Positions 52,420 to 62,623 of a stretch of 64,000 bases of DNA are shown here, piece by piece (within the stretch, counting starts at the first letter, position 1; each line of letters begins with the position of its first letter). Under the pieces are notes generated by a model. The model made no database searches. It saw only the letters and a program-made list of their open reading frames with translations, and was not told where the DNA came from. The position numbers were made by a program, and so were the translations under genes. Origin of the DNA: Euglena gracilis (taxonomy: Eukaryota; Euglenida; Euglenophyceae; Euglenales); NCBI GenBank assembly GCA_039621445.1, contig CP154957.1, positions 32,382,399 through 32,446,398 on the forward strand, read 5' to 3'.

Positions 52420-52835
52420 GGGGCTGCGGACCCCCCTCGGTGAATTTCACCGGTGAACGTTCACCGGGGGGGGGGGGGAGGGGGTATTTTCGCCTTAGTG
52501 CCTTAGTGCAACTAAGGGGGTGCTTTCGGCGGTGAAGTTCACTGGTGAACTTCACCGTTTTGATGGTTGGGGGTGAAATTTTGAGGGTGAAATTTTGCTC
52601 CTTTCCTCTCAAAATGGTCATTTTGAGGTTGATGATGCATGGAATTTTATCGAAATTTCCGAAAACTTGCCCAAACTGTCAGTTTCGGCCGTTTTTGGCC
52701 AAAAAAAAAGTGTCCTTGTGGTGAACTTCACCGGTGAAGGTCACCGTTGGGGTAGGCAGAGGGGGGGGGGAGGGGGTCCGGGACCCCCCAGTGAACTTTC
52801 AAACGGTGAATTTCACCATTGGGGGGGGAGGGGGG
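52420..52835. mobile_element. Family K inverted-repeat region, second copy
   Basis: GGTGAATTTCACCGGTGAACG and GTGAACTTCACCGGTGAAGG hairpins at the ends, with CATCAAAACG / GGTTGGGGGTGAAATTTTG and TTTTATCGAAATTTCCG shared in inverse with 23,700-23,880. Confidence 0.62.
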
Positions 52836-52842
52836 TCCAGGA

Positions 52843-53057
52843 TACATACATACATACATACATACATACATACATACATACATACATACATACATACATA
52901 CATACATACATACATACATACATACATACATACATACATACATACACACATACATACATACATACATACATACATACATACATACATACATACATACATA
53001 CATACATACATACATACATACATACATACATACATACATACATACATACATACATAC
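52843..53057. repeat. CATA tetranucleotide microsatellite
   Basis: About 53 uninterrupted CATA units apart from one CACA variant near 52,947. Tyr-Ile-His-Thr type peptides read from it are artefacts. Followed by ATATATATAG and GTGACCCCCCGTGACCC repeats. Confidence 0.97.
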
Positions 53058-53419
53058 AGATATATATAGGGTGTGTTCCCCCCGTGACCCCCCCCCCCGT
53101 GACCCCCCGTGACCCGAACAAGGACCCTTTTTGGCGAAATTTTTCAGGGAAAAATTTTGGCCGGTGATGCCTAATTTGATAAAAGTCTCAGGCAGATTCC
53201 TAATTTTGAGTGTAATTTTTTTTCAAATTTGGGCTTGGTGATTCCTAATTTGGTGTCAAAATCCTAATTTCAGGTGTGGGGATTCCTAATTTGTGGAATT
53301 TTTCCACAAAAATTCCGGCTCGGTGATTCCTAATTTTGCCACCAAAAATGTGGTGTTCCCCCCGTGACCCCCCCCTGTGACCCCCCCCCCCCTGTGACCC
53401 CCCTGTGACCCGAACCACC

Positions 53420-53470
53420 CCCATATATATGTATATATATACATATATATATATATATATTATATATGGC
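53420..53470. repeat. TA dinucleotide tract
   Basis: ATATATATGTATATATATAC and further TA runs. A second tract at 54,015-54,090 mixes ATAT, ATAG and CTAT units. Confidence 0.9.
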
Positions 53471-53564
53471 AGGTGGGAACTGGACCCCCCCCGGGGGGGT
53501 CCTAAAGGTCATCCCACGATGGCCACCCCCCTTAATTGAAGGAGTTGGGTTACCATCCCACCCC

Positions 53565-53765
53565 ACTATGATCCCCCCCCATTAGGTACCCCTGGGGGGA
53601 GGTACACAATGGGGGGGCAGTCCCAAGAGGAATGCACCAAGCCCGGCCCTCCGCAGGCATGTCAGCCCCATTGTGAACCTCCCCCCCCCATTGTGTACCT
53701 CCCCCCCATTATGTACCCCCCCGGTTTGGCCTCCCGGGGGGAGGTACGTAATGGGGGGGGATGGT
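53565..53765. mobile_element. Inverted-repeat element, family L copy 3
   Basis: Same termini, hairpins and core as 50,505-50,730, in the same orientation. It directly abuts the 53,766-53,917 palindrome. Confidence 0.68.
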
Positions 53766-53917
53766 AGGTGCGCACATGCTATGTTGCGCTAATTGGCTAT
53801 GTTGCGCTACATGGCTATGTTGCGCAACATAGCCAATTAGCGCAACATAGCCAATTAGCGCAACATAGCCATGTAGCGCAACATAGCCAATTAGCGCAAC
53901 ATAGCATGTGCGCACCT
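53766..53917. repeat. 152-base palindrome built of ATGTTGCGC repeats
   Basis: AGGTGCGCACATGCTATG...CTATGTTGCGCTAATTGG modules on the left are mirrored on the right, ending CATGTGCGCACCT. The short unit GGCTATGTTGCGC(TA)ATT recurs on both arms. A strong cruciform candidate; no gene. Confidence 0.88.
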
Positions 53918-54114
53918 AACCCTAATCCTTCAATTAAGGGGGGTGGCCATCGTGGGGTGAATTTTAGGACCCCCGGGGGGGGGGGGCCGATAGTTCCCAC
54001 CTGCCATATGTGGATGTATGTAATATATATAGATATAGATATATAGATATATATATATATATATATCTATCTATCTATCTATCTATATAAAGCTGCGTCC
54101 AGGACGCCGGTTCG

Positions 54115-54400
54115 GCGTCCTAAAATCTGGTGATTTTCGGGTCCAAAAAAGTGGTCATTTTGGGCCATTTTAAGGCATATCAAAAAAAATGTAATTTGGG
54201 CCGCGCGCAGAGGGGGGTGGATTTGGCCTGGGAGTGGGGTTGTGGGGATCGACCATGGTCGGCCCACGGTTGCCCTCGGTCGTGGGGGGGGGACCGAGGG
54301 CGACCGAGCCTCGGTTGTGGGGGGCGACCAAGGGCGACCATGGTCAACCCCCACCCCACAGCCAGACCCCCCCCTTTGTAAGGTTGGTCGCCCTCGGTCG
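54115..54400. repeat. GGGCGACCATGGTC repeats and family P-like piece
   Basis: TTTTCGGGTCCAAAAAAGTGG (family P core) is followed by GACCATGGTCGGCC and GGTCGCCCTCGGTCG modules, repeated in inverse at 55,045-55,195. Confidence 0.55.
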
Positions 54401-55025
54401 ATCCCCAAAACGGGTGGGTAACACGATTTTGTTATTTTTGGGGCCCTCAAACAGTTGAGCAACAAAACGGATTTGCCTCCCCTAAAACGGGTGGGCAACA
54501 CAAGGGATTTTGTTATTTTTGGGGCCCTCGAACAGTTGAGCAGCAAAGTGGATTTGCCCCCTAAAACGGGTGGGTAACGCAAGGGATTTGCCCCCCAAAA
54601 TGGGTGGGTAACACAAGGAATTTTTTTATTTTTAGGGCCCCAGAACAGTTGAGCAACAAAAGGGATTTGCCCCCCCCAAAACGGGTCGGAACACAAGGGA
54701 TTTTGTTATTTTTTAGGGCCCTCGAACAGTTGAGCAACAAAGGGTGTTATTTTTGGAGAACAGCTGAGCAACAAAGGGGATTTGCCCCCCAAAACGGTTT
54801 GGTCACACAAGGGATTTTGTTATTTTTGGGGCCCTCAAACAGTTGAGCAGCAAAGTGGATTTGCCCCCCAAAACTGGTGGGTAACACAGGCGATTTGCCC
54901 CCCAAAATGAGTGGGTAACACAAGGAATTTTGTTATTTTTGGGGCCCCAGAACAGTTGAGCAAGAAAAGGGATTTGCCCCCAAAACAGGTAGAAAACATT
55001 TTTGCTTTTTTTGGGGCCCGCAAAC
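54400..55025. repeat. Tandem array of about 75-95-base units
   Basis: About eight units each contain AAAACGGGTGGGTAACACAAGGG, ATTTTGTTATTTTTGGGGCCC and AACAGTTGAGCAACAAA..GGATTTGCCCCC. It shares ACAAGGGATTTTGTTATTTT with the satellite at 41,225-42,483. Open frames across it are periodic artefacts. Confidence 0.83.
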
Positions 55026-55484
55026 ATGGGCGGTTATGGGGTGGGGGCGACCAACCTTGCAAGAAGGGGGTATTCCGGCTGTGGGGTGGGGTCGACCATG
55101 GTCGCTCTCGGTCGGTCGACCCCCACAACCTTCTCGGTCGAACCCCCCGCCCACAACCGAGGGCGACCGTGGGCCGACCCCACAACCCCCCCCCCCAGGC
55201 CAAATCCAGGAGCCGCGCGCAGAGTGCGCAGCCCCCAAATTTGCCATTTTATGTCCAAGAATGGTCATTTTTTGACCATTTTGAGGTCTCAAAAAAGTCA
55301 CAATTGTTTCACAAATTTTTTTTCTTGGGGATGCTAAGCATAGTGGGGGAGGGGGGGGAGGGGGGAGTGGGGGTTCCCAACCAGATGACCAAGTCCCCTT
55401 CTGAGCATTGAAAGCTGGAAGATTCCTTATGAGACAATTGTTCTGATGTTCTGCGTGATGACTTGCGAATTCGGTCAAGTGCAG

Positions 55485-55586
55485 TCATTGGCTTGTTGCA
55501 TGCCGGGTGAGGACAACAAAGACCAATTCATCCATTTGCTTTGTGGATTTCAAAAATGAACCTGATGCAGCTGATGCAATGAGGAA
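55485..55586 (+). CDS. RRM-RS gene exon 2 (RNP1 strand)
   Basis: After the acceptor GGTCAAGTGCAG the frame reads HWLVACRVRTTKTNSSI, then CFVDFKNEPDAADAMRK. CFVDF is the RNP1-like strand of an RRM, and the following 'EPDAADAM' is the second helix, as in RBPMS/Whi3 proteins. The donor is the consensus GTATGT (55,587), leaving phase 2 (AA). It joins exactly with exon 3 (AA+G, Lys). The join to exon 1 is not settled: the acceptor at 55,484 keeps a beta-2-like strand but does not match the phase-0 donor at 38,090; an alternative acceptor AAAG at 55,521 is in phase but loses that strand. A missed micro-exon is possible. Confidence 0.72.
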
Positions 55587-56299
55587 GTATGTGATGTGTG
55601 CTCGAAGTTTGATAACCTCCCCCCATAATTGAGAATAAAACAGTTTCATCGGACCCCCCTTTTCTCCAAAATTGGCCGAAAAATGGCCGTAACTCGGGCT
55701 AGGGGGGGAGTTGCGGGGAAATCAAAATACTGTTAGTTAGGGCATTTTAAGGGCTTCAATTTAGGTCTTCAGGGATTTCCTTTGATTCCCCACCTTTTTT
55801 GAGAAATCTCACAAAAATCGATTTTTTGAGCCAGATGACGGCTGAAAACGGCCAAGGCGCAAGCCTGCCGCGCTGTTTTGGGCCATAAATCGGCCATATT
55901 TCGGGCTAGGCGGGGAGCTGCGGGGAGGCACATTTCGTCAGACCAACATTTCTGGAAATAATGTACGTTTTCTCGAGATGTTTTCGAAAAATCGATGTTT
56001 TGACCGATTTTTGGACCCCGGCGAAATGGCAGAGTCGGAAGAGGGGGGGGGCGGGCCAATCCTGCCCAGTTTGGTCCCCTTCGCGGGTGAATAACTCAGG
56101 CCTGGCGGGGAGTTGGGGGTCAAACGGAGGTGATTCAAAACTAGAAATCCAGTCGCTCGCGACTGAAGAAAAAATTCCGGGAACGGGCTGGGATCATGGT
56201 GATAATCCGCCGGTTCCCGAGGTGGCCCCGATCCAACCCCGGGTCCGACCCCCCCCCCCTTTTCCCTAGGGGTAAGGCTTCGCTCTTACTCTAAAGAGA

Positions 56300-56890
56300 T
56301 CAGAGCTCAGCGCACCCCACATTTTTGACCTGTTTTGACTTAGCCATTTTCGGTCTTTTTTTTAGGTGAAAAAGTCGAAAAAAAATCGAAATTTTTTTTG
56401 CCCAAAACGATGTTTTATGGCCTCCCGGACCCGGAAAAGCTGTTTTTGAGCCGAAAATGAACGTTTTTCTTTCGACCCCCCAGCCCTCCCCCCCCCGTTT
56501 TTGGCCCGAAACCCATGGACTTTGGGTCAAAATGGGTCAAAAAAGTCGAAAAAACTCGAAGAAAGTTTTTTTTTGCCCGAAACGATGTTCTTTGGCCTCC
56601 CAGACCCGGGAAATCCGTTTTTGAGCCGAAAATGAGTATTTTTCGACCCTCCCAGCCCCCCCCCCCATTTTTGGCCCGTAACCCATAGATTTTGCGTCAA
56701 GCCGGGTCAAAAAAGTCGGAAAAAATCGATTTTTTGGGGGGGCTGAAACGATGTTTTTTTGGCCTCCCGGACTCGGAAAACCTGTTTTTTGAGCTGAAAA
56801 TGAGCGTTTTTCGACCCCCCGGCGCCGCGTGTTTGACCCGAAACCCATGGACTTTGGGTCAAAAACGGGTCAAAAAAGTCGAAATAAATC
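56300..56890. repeat. Tandem array of about 165-base units, family T
   Basis: Three to four units of AAACCCATGGACTTTGGGTC, GTCAAAAAAGTCG, AAACGATGTT-TTGGCCTCCC and GAGC(C/T)GAAAATGAGCGTTTTTCGACCC. A single inverted unit lies at 17,680-17,840. Each unit has a GGCCTCCCGGACCCGG core. No conserved gene. Confidence 0.78.
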
Positions 56891-57227
56891 CAACAAAACG
56901 GTTATGTGGTGTATGGGGAGGTTATCATTTCAGAAATTACTGTAAAATCACCGAAAGTCACCGTAAATTGCAAGTGTGTAATTTGTAAATTATAAATTAC
57001 GCGAAATTTGCAATGCCAGTCTTTTCGGCCTTCCATTGCGTGTAAGTCCCATTAAGAGCTCAGCATTATTCAAAACCTGGTCAATTATGGGCGGGGGTAT
57101 TTTTTTGTCAAGGGGGAGCACACATCTGGCCGACGGTGTGGCGGAAGCCATGTGAGATTGATGATCTCATGTTGATTGGCTAATTCCAAATTTTGAGTGG
57201 CAAAATCCTAATTTTGTATACCGTGCC

Positions 57228-57590
57228 CCTCCCCCCTTACTGCCCCCCCCTTATTGTTCCCATTGGGGGACGGGAATAGTACAGTGTCAGGGCACTTTTT
57301 GTAAAGGATTCTTGGAACAAAGAGAGAAAAGGTATTTTTATTGGTCGGTTTTAGGTGCTCTCAATCCCACCAATGACCAAACTGACGCCAAAATGGATGT
57401 TGTGGAGGTGCAGTTATCAAGCATGTGAACCATAAAAGTTTCATTTTGGCATTTTGGGTGGCCTTTTGGGTCTACCTTGGTTAGTTCATGGACCATGGGA
57501 ACAGTGAGGGGGGGGGGGAGCTCGTCCCCCCCCTACTGTTCCCATGGACCCAAAAGGGAGCCATAGGATGGGTACAGTAAGGGGGGGTCA
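57228..57590. mobile_element. Family N inverted-repeat element, copy 2
   Basis: CCCCCCTTACTGCCC...TTGTTCCCATTGGGG at the left and CCCCTACTGTTCCCATGG...ATGGGTACAGTAAGGGGGG at the right frame the same core as 44,155-44,380. It is embedded in TTTTGAGTGGCAAAT family H repeats. Confidence 0.65.
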
Positions 57591-57984
57591 TGGTAAATTT
57601 GGGTGGCAAATGCCTGATTTCATGTGCAAATTCTTAATTTTGAGTGGTCAATGCCCAATATGAATTCCTAATTTTGAGTGGCAAATGCTTAATTTGGTGT
57701 GCAAGCTCTGAATCTTGAGTGGCAAATCCTAATTCGGTGTGTCAATTCCTAATTTTGAGTTGCAAATGCCTAATTCCATGTGCGAATTCCTGATTTTAGG
57801 TGACAAACACCTAATTTGGTGTGCAAATTCCTAATTTTGTGTCAAATGCTGGTTTGCAAATTCCGAATTTTGATTGGTTAATGCCTAGTTTGTTCCTAAT
57901 TTTGAGTGGGAAATGCAAGTGTGCAAACTCGTAATTTCCAATGCAACTCTTTTGGTCTGCCACCATGCCCCCCCCCCATTGAAA

Positions 57985-58130
57985 CCGTGTTTGGGCCGAT
58001 TTCAAGATTTTAAAAGTCTTAAATCTTCGCCCAAACACGGTTTCAAACCAAGAACAGTGTTTTGGGCAAATGTTTTCGGGGGGCCTGGGGTCCCCGCCCC
58101 CAGGCTCCCCCAAACATTGTTCTTGTCATA
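57985..58130. repeat. Uninterrupted family I sequence (empty target site)
   Basis: ATTGAAACCGTGTTTGGGCC...CTTCGCCCAAACACGGTTTCAAACCAAGAACAGTG. This is the intact version of the sequence split by the 30,971-31,798 element. It contains its own inverted pair AAACCGTGTTTGGGC / GCCCAAACACGGTTT. Confidence 0.75.
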
Positions 58131-58392
58131 ATGTACCTCCCCCCAGGAGGTGGAGGGGGGAGGTACACAATGGGGGCAGTTGAAAGGCATGCAGAGCAAA
58201 TTTGCATGCTTCTCCCGTGTGCACCCAGCTGGGATGTAAAAAAAAAACATCGATTCCTGTTGGCGGGACATGCCTGCGGATGGCGGGGCGAGGTGCATTC
58301 CTCATGGGAGCAGGTGCATGCTGCCCCCTCCATCATGTACCTCTCCCCAGGAGGTACATAATGGGGGTACATAATGGGGGGGGCATGGTAAC
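58130..58392. mobile_element. Inverted-repeat element, family L copy 4
   Basis: TAATGTACCTCCCCCCAGG and GGTACATAATGGGGG ends with the TGCCTGCGGATGGCGGG...GCATTCCTCATGGG core. Contains an extra 60-base segment compared with other copies. Confidence 0.65.
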
Positions 58393-58792
58393 TCCAATGT
58401 TAGTGCCCAATTATACAGAATGCAAATTTCGGATGTCCATTTTCTTATTTGCCTTCAATTCTTCCGCTCCCAATCCTTCCGCTGGGGCCACTTGGGCAAT
58501 TTTGGTCATTTTGTATTTTTGACATAAAAATCGAGCCATCTTCAAAGATTATGGTCCGTTTTGAGGCCATTTCCTGCACTTTATGGCGGGAGCAATTGTA
58601 CAGAAGGGGAACTAAATAGTGGGACAGTCCACTGGAACTAATAGTGGGACACTCAAAAAAAAACGAAGTTTCCCCGAAACTCACTCGAGTTGCACAAGAT
58701 TTTAGCTGCAAGGATTACAGTGTCTATCGTTCTCGCATGAATAATTACTGGCTTTTGCCATTCAAAGGATGGCAATGAGCTGGAGGAAAGCT

Positions 58793-58957
58793 TCAATAAC
58801 GTGTGGGCCCTCCATGAGAGTCCAGGACAGCCACAACGCGGCTGGGGATGGATTCATACAAAACCCCAAATTGCTGGGAAGCAACATCTCCGAAAGCGTG
58901 CTGGAGTGCGGACCACAGTTTGTTTCGGTTAGAGAAAATGCAGCCTTCCAGCTTTGC
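58793..58957 (-). pseudogene. Tc1/mariner transposase C-terminal fragment
   Basis: The minus-strand frame reads KLEGCIFSNRNKLWSALQ, then VLYESIPSRVVAVLDSHGG and PTRY-stop. The '..iPsR..avl...Gg.t.Y' ending is the typical C-terminus of Tc1-like transposases (SMPRR..AVI.AKGG.T.Y). The upstream part is missing, replaced by a GTGTGTGTG-type repeat. Dead. Confidence 0.82.
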
Positions 58958-59054
58958 ACACACACGCACCCATCGCACCTACATGCACGCACACACAATT
59001 GCACGTGCGCTCTCAAGCACACATGCACACACAAGCACACATGCCTGCCTGCAC

Positions 59055-59890
59055 CAGGGGTTTTCTTAAGCCGGAGGGACCCCATCCACAGGGGGGGGGG
59101 GTCCAGCCAGCCAGCAGCTCAAATCCAGCCAGCAGCCCAAATTCGGGCCGGGACCCCCTGGGGGGGTTGAGTGAAATAAAGTTGGGTCCAGCCCGGCCGG
59201 GGGCCGGGCCAGCCGGCCGCAGGCTGGGTTGCCCAGCTCACCTATCCCTGCATTTTTTTCCCCTCATCACAGCTTCCTCCATCACAGCCCCCCAGCCTTG
59301 ATCTAGCTCCATCCATCAAAACGTCGAGAAGGCAAAAATATATTTAGAAAATTTTGTTTTTCATCGACCCAGCCCAGCCCAGCCCCCTCCAGCCCCGGAC
59401 CCCCCCCCCTCCCTCCCTCCCTCCCTATCCCCCCCGGGGGGGGGGTCCAGCCCAGTCAATTTTTTAAGCACTGTCCCCCCCCCCCCCCCCGGGGGTGACT
59501 GACTGGTTTTTTTCAGACTGACTGACTGGTTTTGGGCCCGGACCCCCCCCCCCCCGGGGGGGGGTCGGCCAGGGGTGGGCAAAAGTGGCTTGAGTGACCC
59601 CGGCGCCGAAGGCGCTGGGAAATTTTTTTTTGGCCTAAAATGGCCTAAAGTGACTGGAAAGTGGCTGGTTTTCCTGAGTGGCCGACCCCCCCCCCCCAGG
59701 GGGGGTAGTGACTGACTGGCTTCCCAAAAAAAAGTGACTGACTGGTTTTTCAAAAAGTGGAGTGACCCCCTCCCCCCCCTTGGGGGGTCGGTAAAAAATT
59801 GTATGGTCCAGCCAGCAGCTTGTTTCCAGCCAGCAGCCTTTTTGCCAGCCGGAGGCTGGACCACCCCCGGGGTCCTTAAGAAAACCCCTG
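59055..59890. mobile_element. hAT-type element, family A copy 4, nested
   Basis: The ends CAGGGGTTTTCTTAAG and CTTAAGAAAACCCCTG are perfect inverse 16-mers, with a perfect 8-base duplication GCCTGCAC (59,047-59,054 and 59,891-59,898). At 836 bases it is longer than the other copies because of extra GACTGACTGG and G/C-run modules (59,450-59,800). It inserted into the Tc1/mariner element and so is younger than it. Confidence 0.9.
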
Positions 59891-59953
59891 GCCTGCACGC
59901 ATGCATACACATACAGATCACATATTGACACATTTTTTACAACTGAATGCATT

Positions 59954-60152
59954 TGTTGATGGTGACCAAATTATCGCAGCCATAAGATTGCTGAACCCCC
60001 ACACCAATTTTACCCTTGCAGGGTCTCGAAAAAAAGAACCCGGCACCTGGCCTCCGAAAAGCCCCGAACTAAACCCAATTGAGCACATATGGCCGTTGGT
60101 GACCGGAAAGCTGGAAGGCTGCATTTTTCCTGACCGAAACGAACTCGAGTGA
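59954..60152 (+). pseudogene. Tc1/mariner transposase DDE-domain fragment
   Basis: The plus-strand frame contains WPPKSPELNPIEHIWPLV, then TGKLEGCIFPDRNEL. This is the diagnostic 'WP..SPdLNPIEn.W' block around the last catalytic acid of the Tc1 DD34E domain. It overlaps by homology with the left fragment (KLEGCIF) and then stops against the right terminal repeat, so the true C-terminus is missing. The N-terminal DNA-binding region is absent. Non-functional. Confidence 0.85.
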
Positions 60153-61639
60153 GTTTCGGGGAAACTTCGTTTTTTTTTGAGTGTCCCACTATTTAGTTCC
60201 GGTGGACTGTCCCACTATTTAGTTCCCCTACTGTACCTTTTATGTGCCTTCTGTGACAATTGTACTTTCTTTTGGTAAAAAATCGTTCACCATGACCATG
60301 AAATGCCCCAGGTAGGCCAAAAATGGTAAAAATTGGCCAAAAAAATCCAAAAATTGGCAACATGAACAAAAATTGGCTTACCCTCATCCCCTAATTGCCC
60401 CTCCCCCCTAATTGGCTAATTGTAAGGTTGGGACGACTAGTCGACTAGTTGATTATTCGTTCAGGAACAAGATTACTCGTTCATGCCCAAAAAGAATAGT
60501 CGTGAACAGATTGGCCTCTTACAAAATTGGAGTCATGCACAGCATTCAGGGGTATTTCTGGTGATCAAGGAAGACAATTATCATGCAAGAAAAGGCTAAC
60601 ACAGAGGGAATCCAAAACAAACAAAGTTTGGTGGTTGCCGCTGCAGTCGCAGCCAAATGTGAGCGTCAGTTTTCTCAGTAAGATTTTGCCAGATTCAATT
60701 AAGGCTTGCCTTACATTGGGTCCCGAATCCTCATCGGCATGCAGACATCGCAACAAACAAAATTCCTCATTTCAGGATAACACCTGGGTTTAGATCGTCA
60801 CAATCTCAGCAGTGAAATTCGAAGAATGAGAAAGTTTGGCGGCCATGTTCTTCTCTGTAATTATCATTATGTTATTTCCCCATCCCTTCCCCTCTGCAGA
60901 CCCCCCGTACAGTCCCCCCCCCCCCCTATTGTCTCGGCCGACTGAGGAAATCATTGTCCCACACACCTTGTTGTCCGGTTTGGCCTCACTTGGACAATAA
61001 GGTGGGGGAGTGCCGTTTGGAAGATAAAAATTGTAAGGGTCAGTGGGAGTCTTCGCAGAAGCCATGGTGCAAGAAAGCAAAGAAAAACTCGAAGGGAAAA
61101 AATAGTCGATTATTCTTTCGGATAGGGGAGATTAATCGGTATTATTTGTTCATGAGGTTGAACGAACGGTATTTGTCCAACCTTACTAATTGGGGGTCCC
61201 CAGCAGTCCATTAGCCAATTAGGGGGGGGGGTCAGCCTAATTGCCTTTGGTCAAGGTGCCTCCTTAATTGTCCCCCCCCCTCATTGGCCAATTGAGGGTC
61301 CGAAGGAGCCCAGCCATTAGCCAAATAGGGGGGGGGGGGTGAGGGTAAAAATACCCAAACAGGCCGAAAATGGCCAAACACATAGACACCACCTACGATA
61401 TACATGAATTTCATGGGGCAGTCGAGTTCGGGTCCCAAAACGGAAATGAAACATTTTCGACACACCTCAAAATTACATTCCGAAAAAGGTCAATATTATC
61501 TTTGTGAACCAGAGTATGCCAAAAACGTTCCAAGAGACAAAAATATATATCCCGAGGGGCACACTTTTTGAAAACTCCTGAAATTTGACCTGTATTTGGT
61601 GCTTCAGAGAAAAAAAATAAAATAAATTGTGCTTCTATT

Positions 61640-61811
61640 CTCAGAGTGGTTTAAGACTTCCCAACGTGCGTGTTCCCCACAAGAACGTTGCAGGGAGGGC
61701 ATTCACATGCATTCAAAATTTTTTTTGAATGCTTTGCACCCGGACCTCCAAAAAATGTGGAAAAAGTATGCAAAAAAAGGTGATGGAGAACTACGTCGGC
61801 CAAAAACATAA
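61640..61811 (+). CDS. Weak candidate exon, plus strand
   Basis: TTCTATTCTCAG could be an acceptor. The frame that follows reads EWFKTSQRACSPQERCREG, then NALHPDLQKMWKKYAKKG, and reaches TAA. The sequence has no repeat relatives in the window. It may belong with the exon at 62,370-62,623. No family is recognised. Confidence 0.3.
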
Positions 61812-62369
61812 AAAACGGGTGGGTTTTGATGTCAGGAACAATTCGCACCATCTCAGCATGCCCCACAAGTTTGCAGTGTCCTGAAGTGTTCTGCAGAAAA
61901 AATCGCTGCTGACCGAAAATAAATAAAGAGGTCCAAATTAACCCCCCCCCCAAATATAAAGCCCCCGGGTTTGGTTTTGCGCCCAAATAAAAAAACCCCC
62001 GCAAATTCAAAGCCTGCCGACAGGCCATTCAGCAAAAAGCAGAAAAAGCAGAAGAGAGTGGATGTTACAACTTTGCACCAGAAATTGTCCGTTTTGGTCA
62101 AAAATCACACATTTTGGGAAAATAGCAGGACAAAACAAAAATTTTGTAAAAACTTTGACTGTACTTGAAGGCCGCCGAGATTTGTATGGGCCACCCAAGG
62201 TTTGATTACCCCCCCCCCCAATATAAAGCCCCCCTGAGGGTCTTGAAATCCTGCAGGAACCCCCAAACATAAAGCCAGGGGTTACTCTATCCCTTGCCTC
62301 TGTCAATAGGTTCGGGACATTGGTTGCCATTGTTGGCTTTTTCAGGGGAAGCATGAAAATAGGTTGCTG

Positions 62370-62623
62370 AAAGATTTTCAGCAATTGTGGGCGCTAAAAA
62401 TTCTCAAGCTGCATTTGATCTTTCTACAGTTGATCGTAAGCCCTCTTTTGATCGTCCGTGGAATGCTTGTGAGGGTGGATTCAGCTATGAGGCTGAGGAT
62501 GAATCAAGGGTCTTTCTTTATGAGGAATTTTTCGACTTTATTGGCGATATGCATCGTTGGTCTTCCGAGCACAGTGTTGAAAAGCATGCCTCGGTGTCTG
62601 CTTTCAGTGAACACCGGGATTAA
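62370..62623 (+). CDS. Probable terminal exon of an unidentified plus-strand gene
   Basis: The acceptor GCTGAAAGATTTTCAG opens a frame IVGAKNSQAAFDLSTVDRK, then FDRPWNACEGGFSYEAEDES and RVFLYEEFFDFIGDMHRW, ending HRD-TAA at 62,621-62,623. Codon use is coherent and acidic/aromatic residues are frequent, unlike the T-rich flanks. It lies inside the 8 kb intron of the RRM-RS gene on the same strand. Exons 2 and 3 of that gene join perfectly without it, so it is either a nested gene's last exon or an alternative 3' exon. Function unknown. Confidence 0.52.

Larger units (their letters stand above)
58601..60233. mobile_element. Tc1/mariner foldback element with nested insertion
   Basis: The ends CAGAAGGGGAACTAAATAG and the inverse of CAGTAGGGGAACTAAATAG form near-identical terminal inverted repeats of about 95 bases, flanked by TA (58,599-58,600 and 60,234-60,235), the Tc1/mariner target. 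Inside, a transposase C-terminus lies on the minus strand at the left and a DDE-domain fragment on the plus strand at the right. The element is thus two inward-opposed remnants. A family A hAT-type element (59,055-59,890) is inserted in the middle beside a CA-rich microsatellite. It cannot encode a working transposase. Confidence 0.88.

Noticed and set aside
52728-53167. Several long frames of repeating Tyr-Ile-His-Thr or Met-Tyr-Val-Cys residues
   Set aside because: They are translations of the CATA microsatellite in all frames on both strands.
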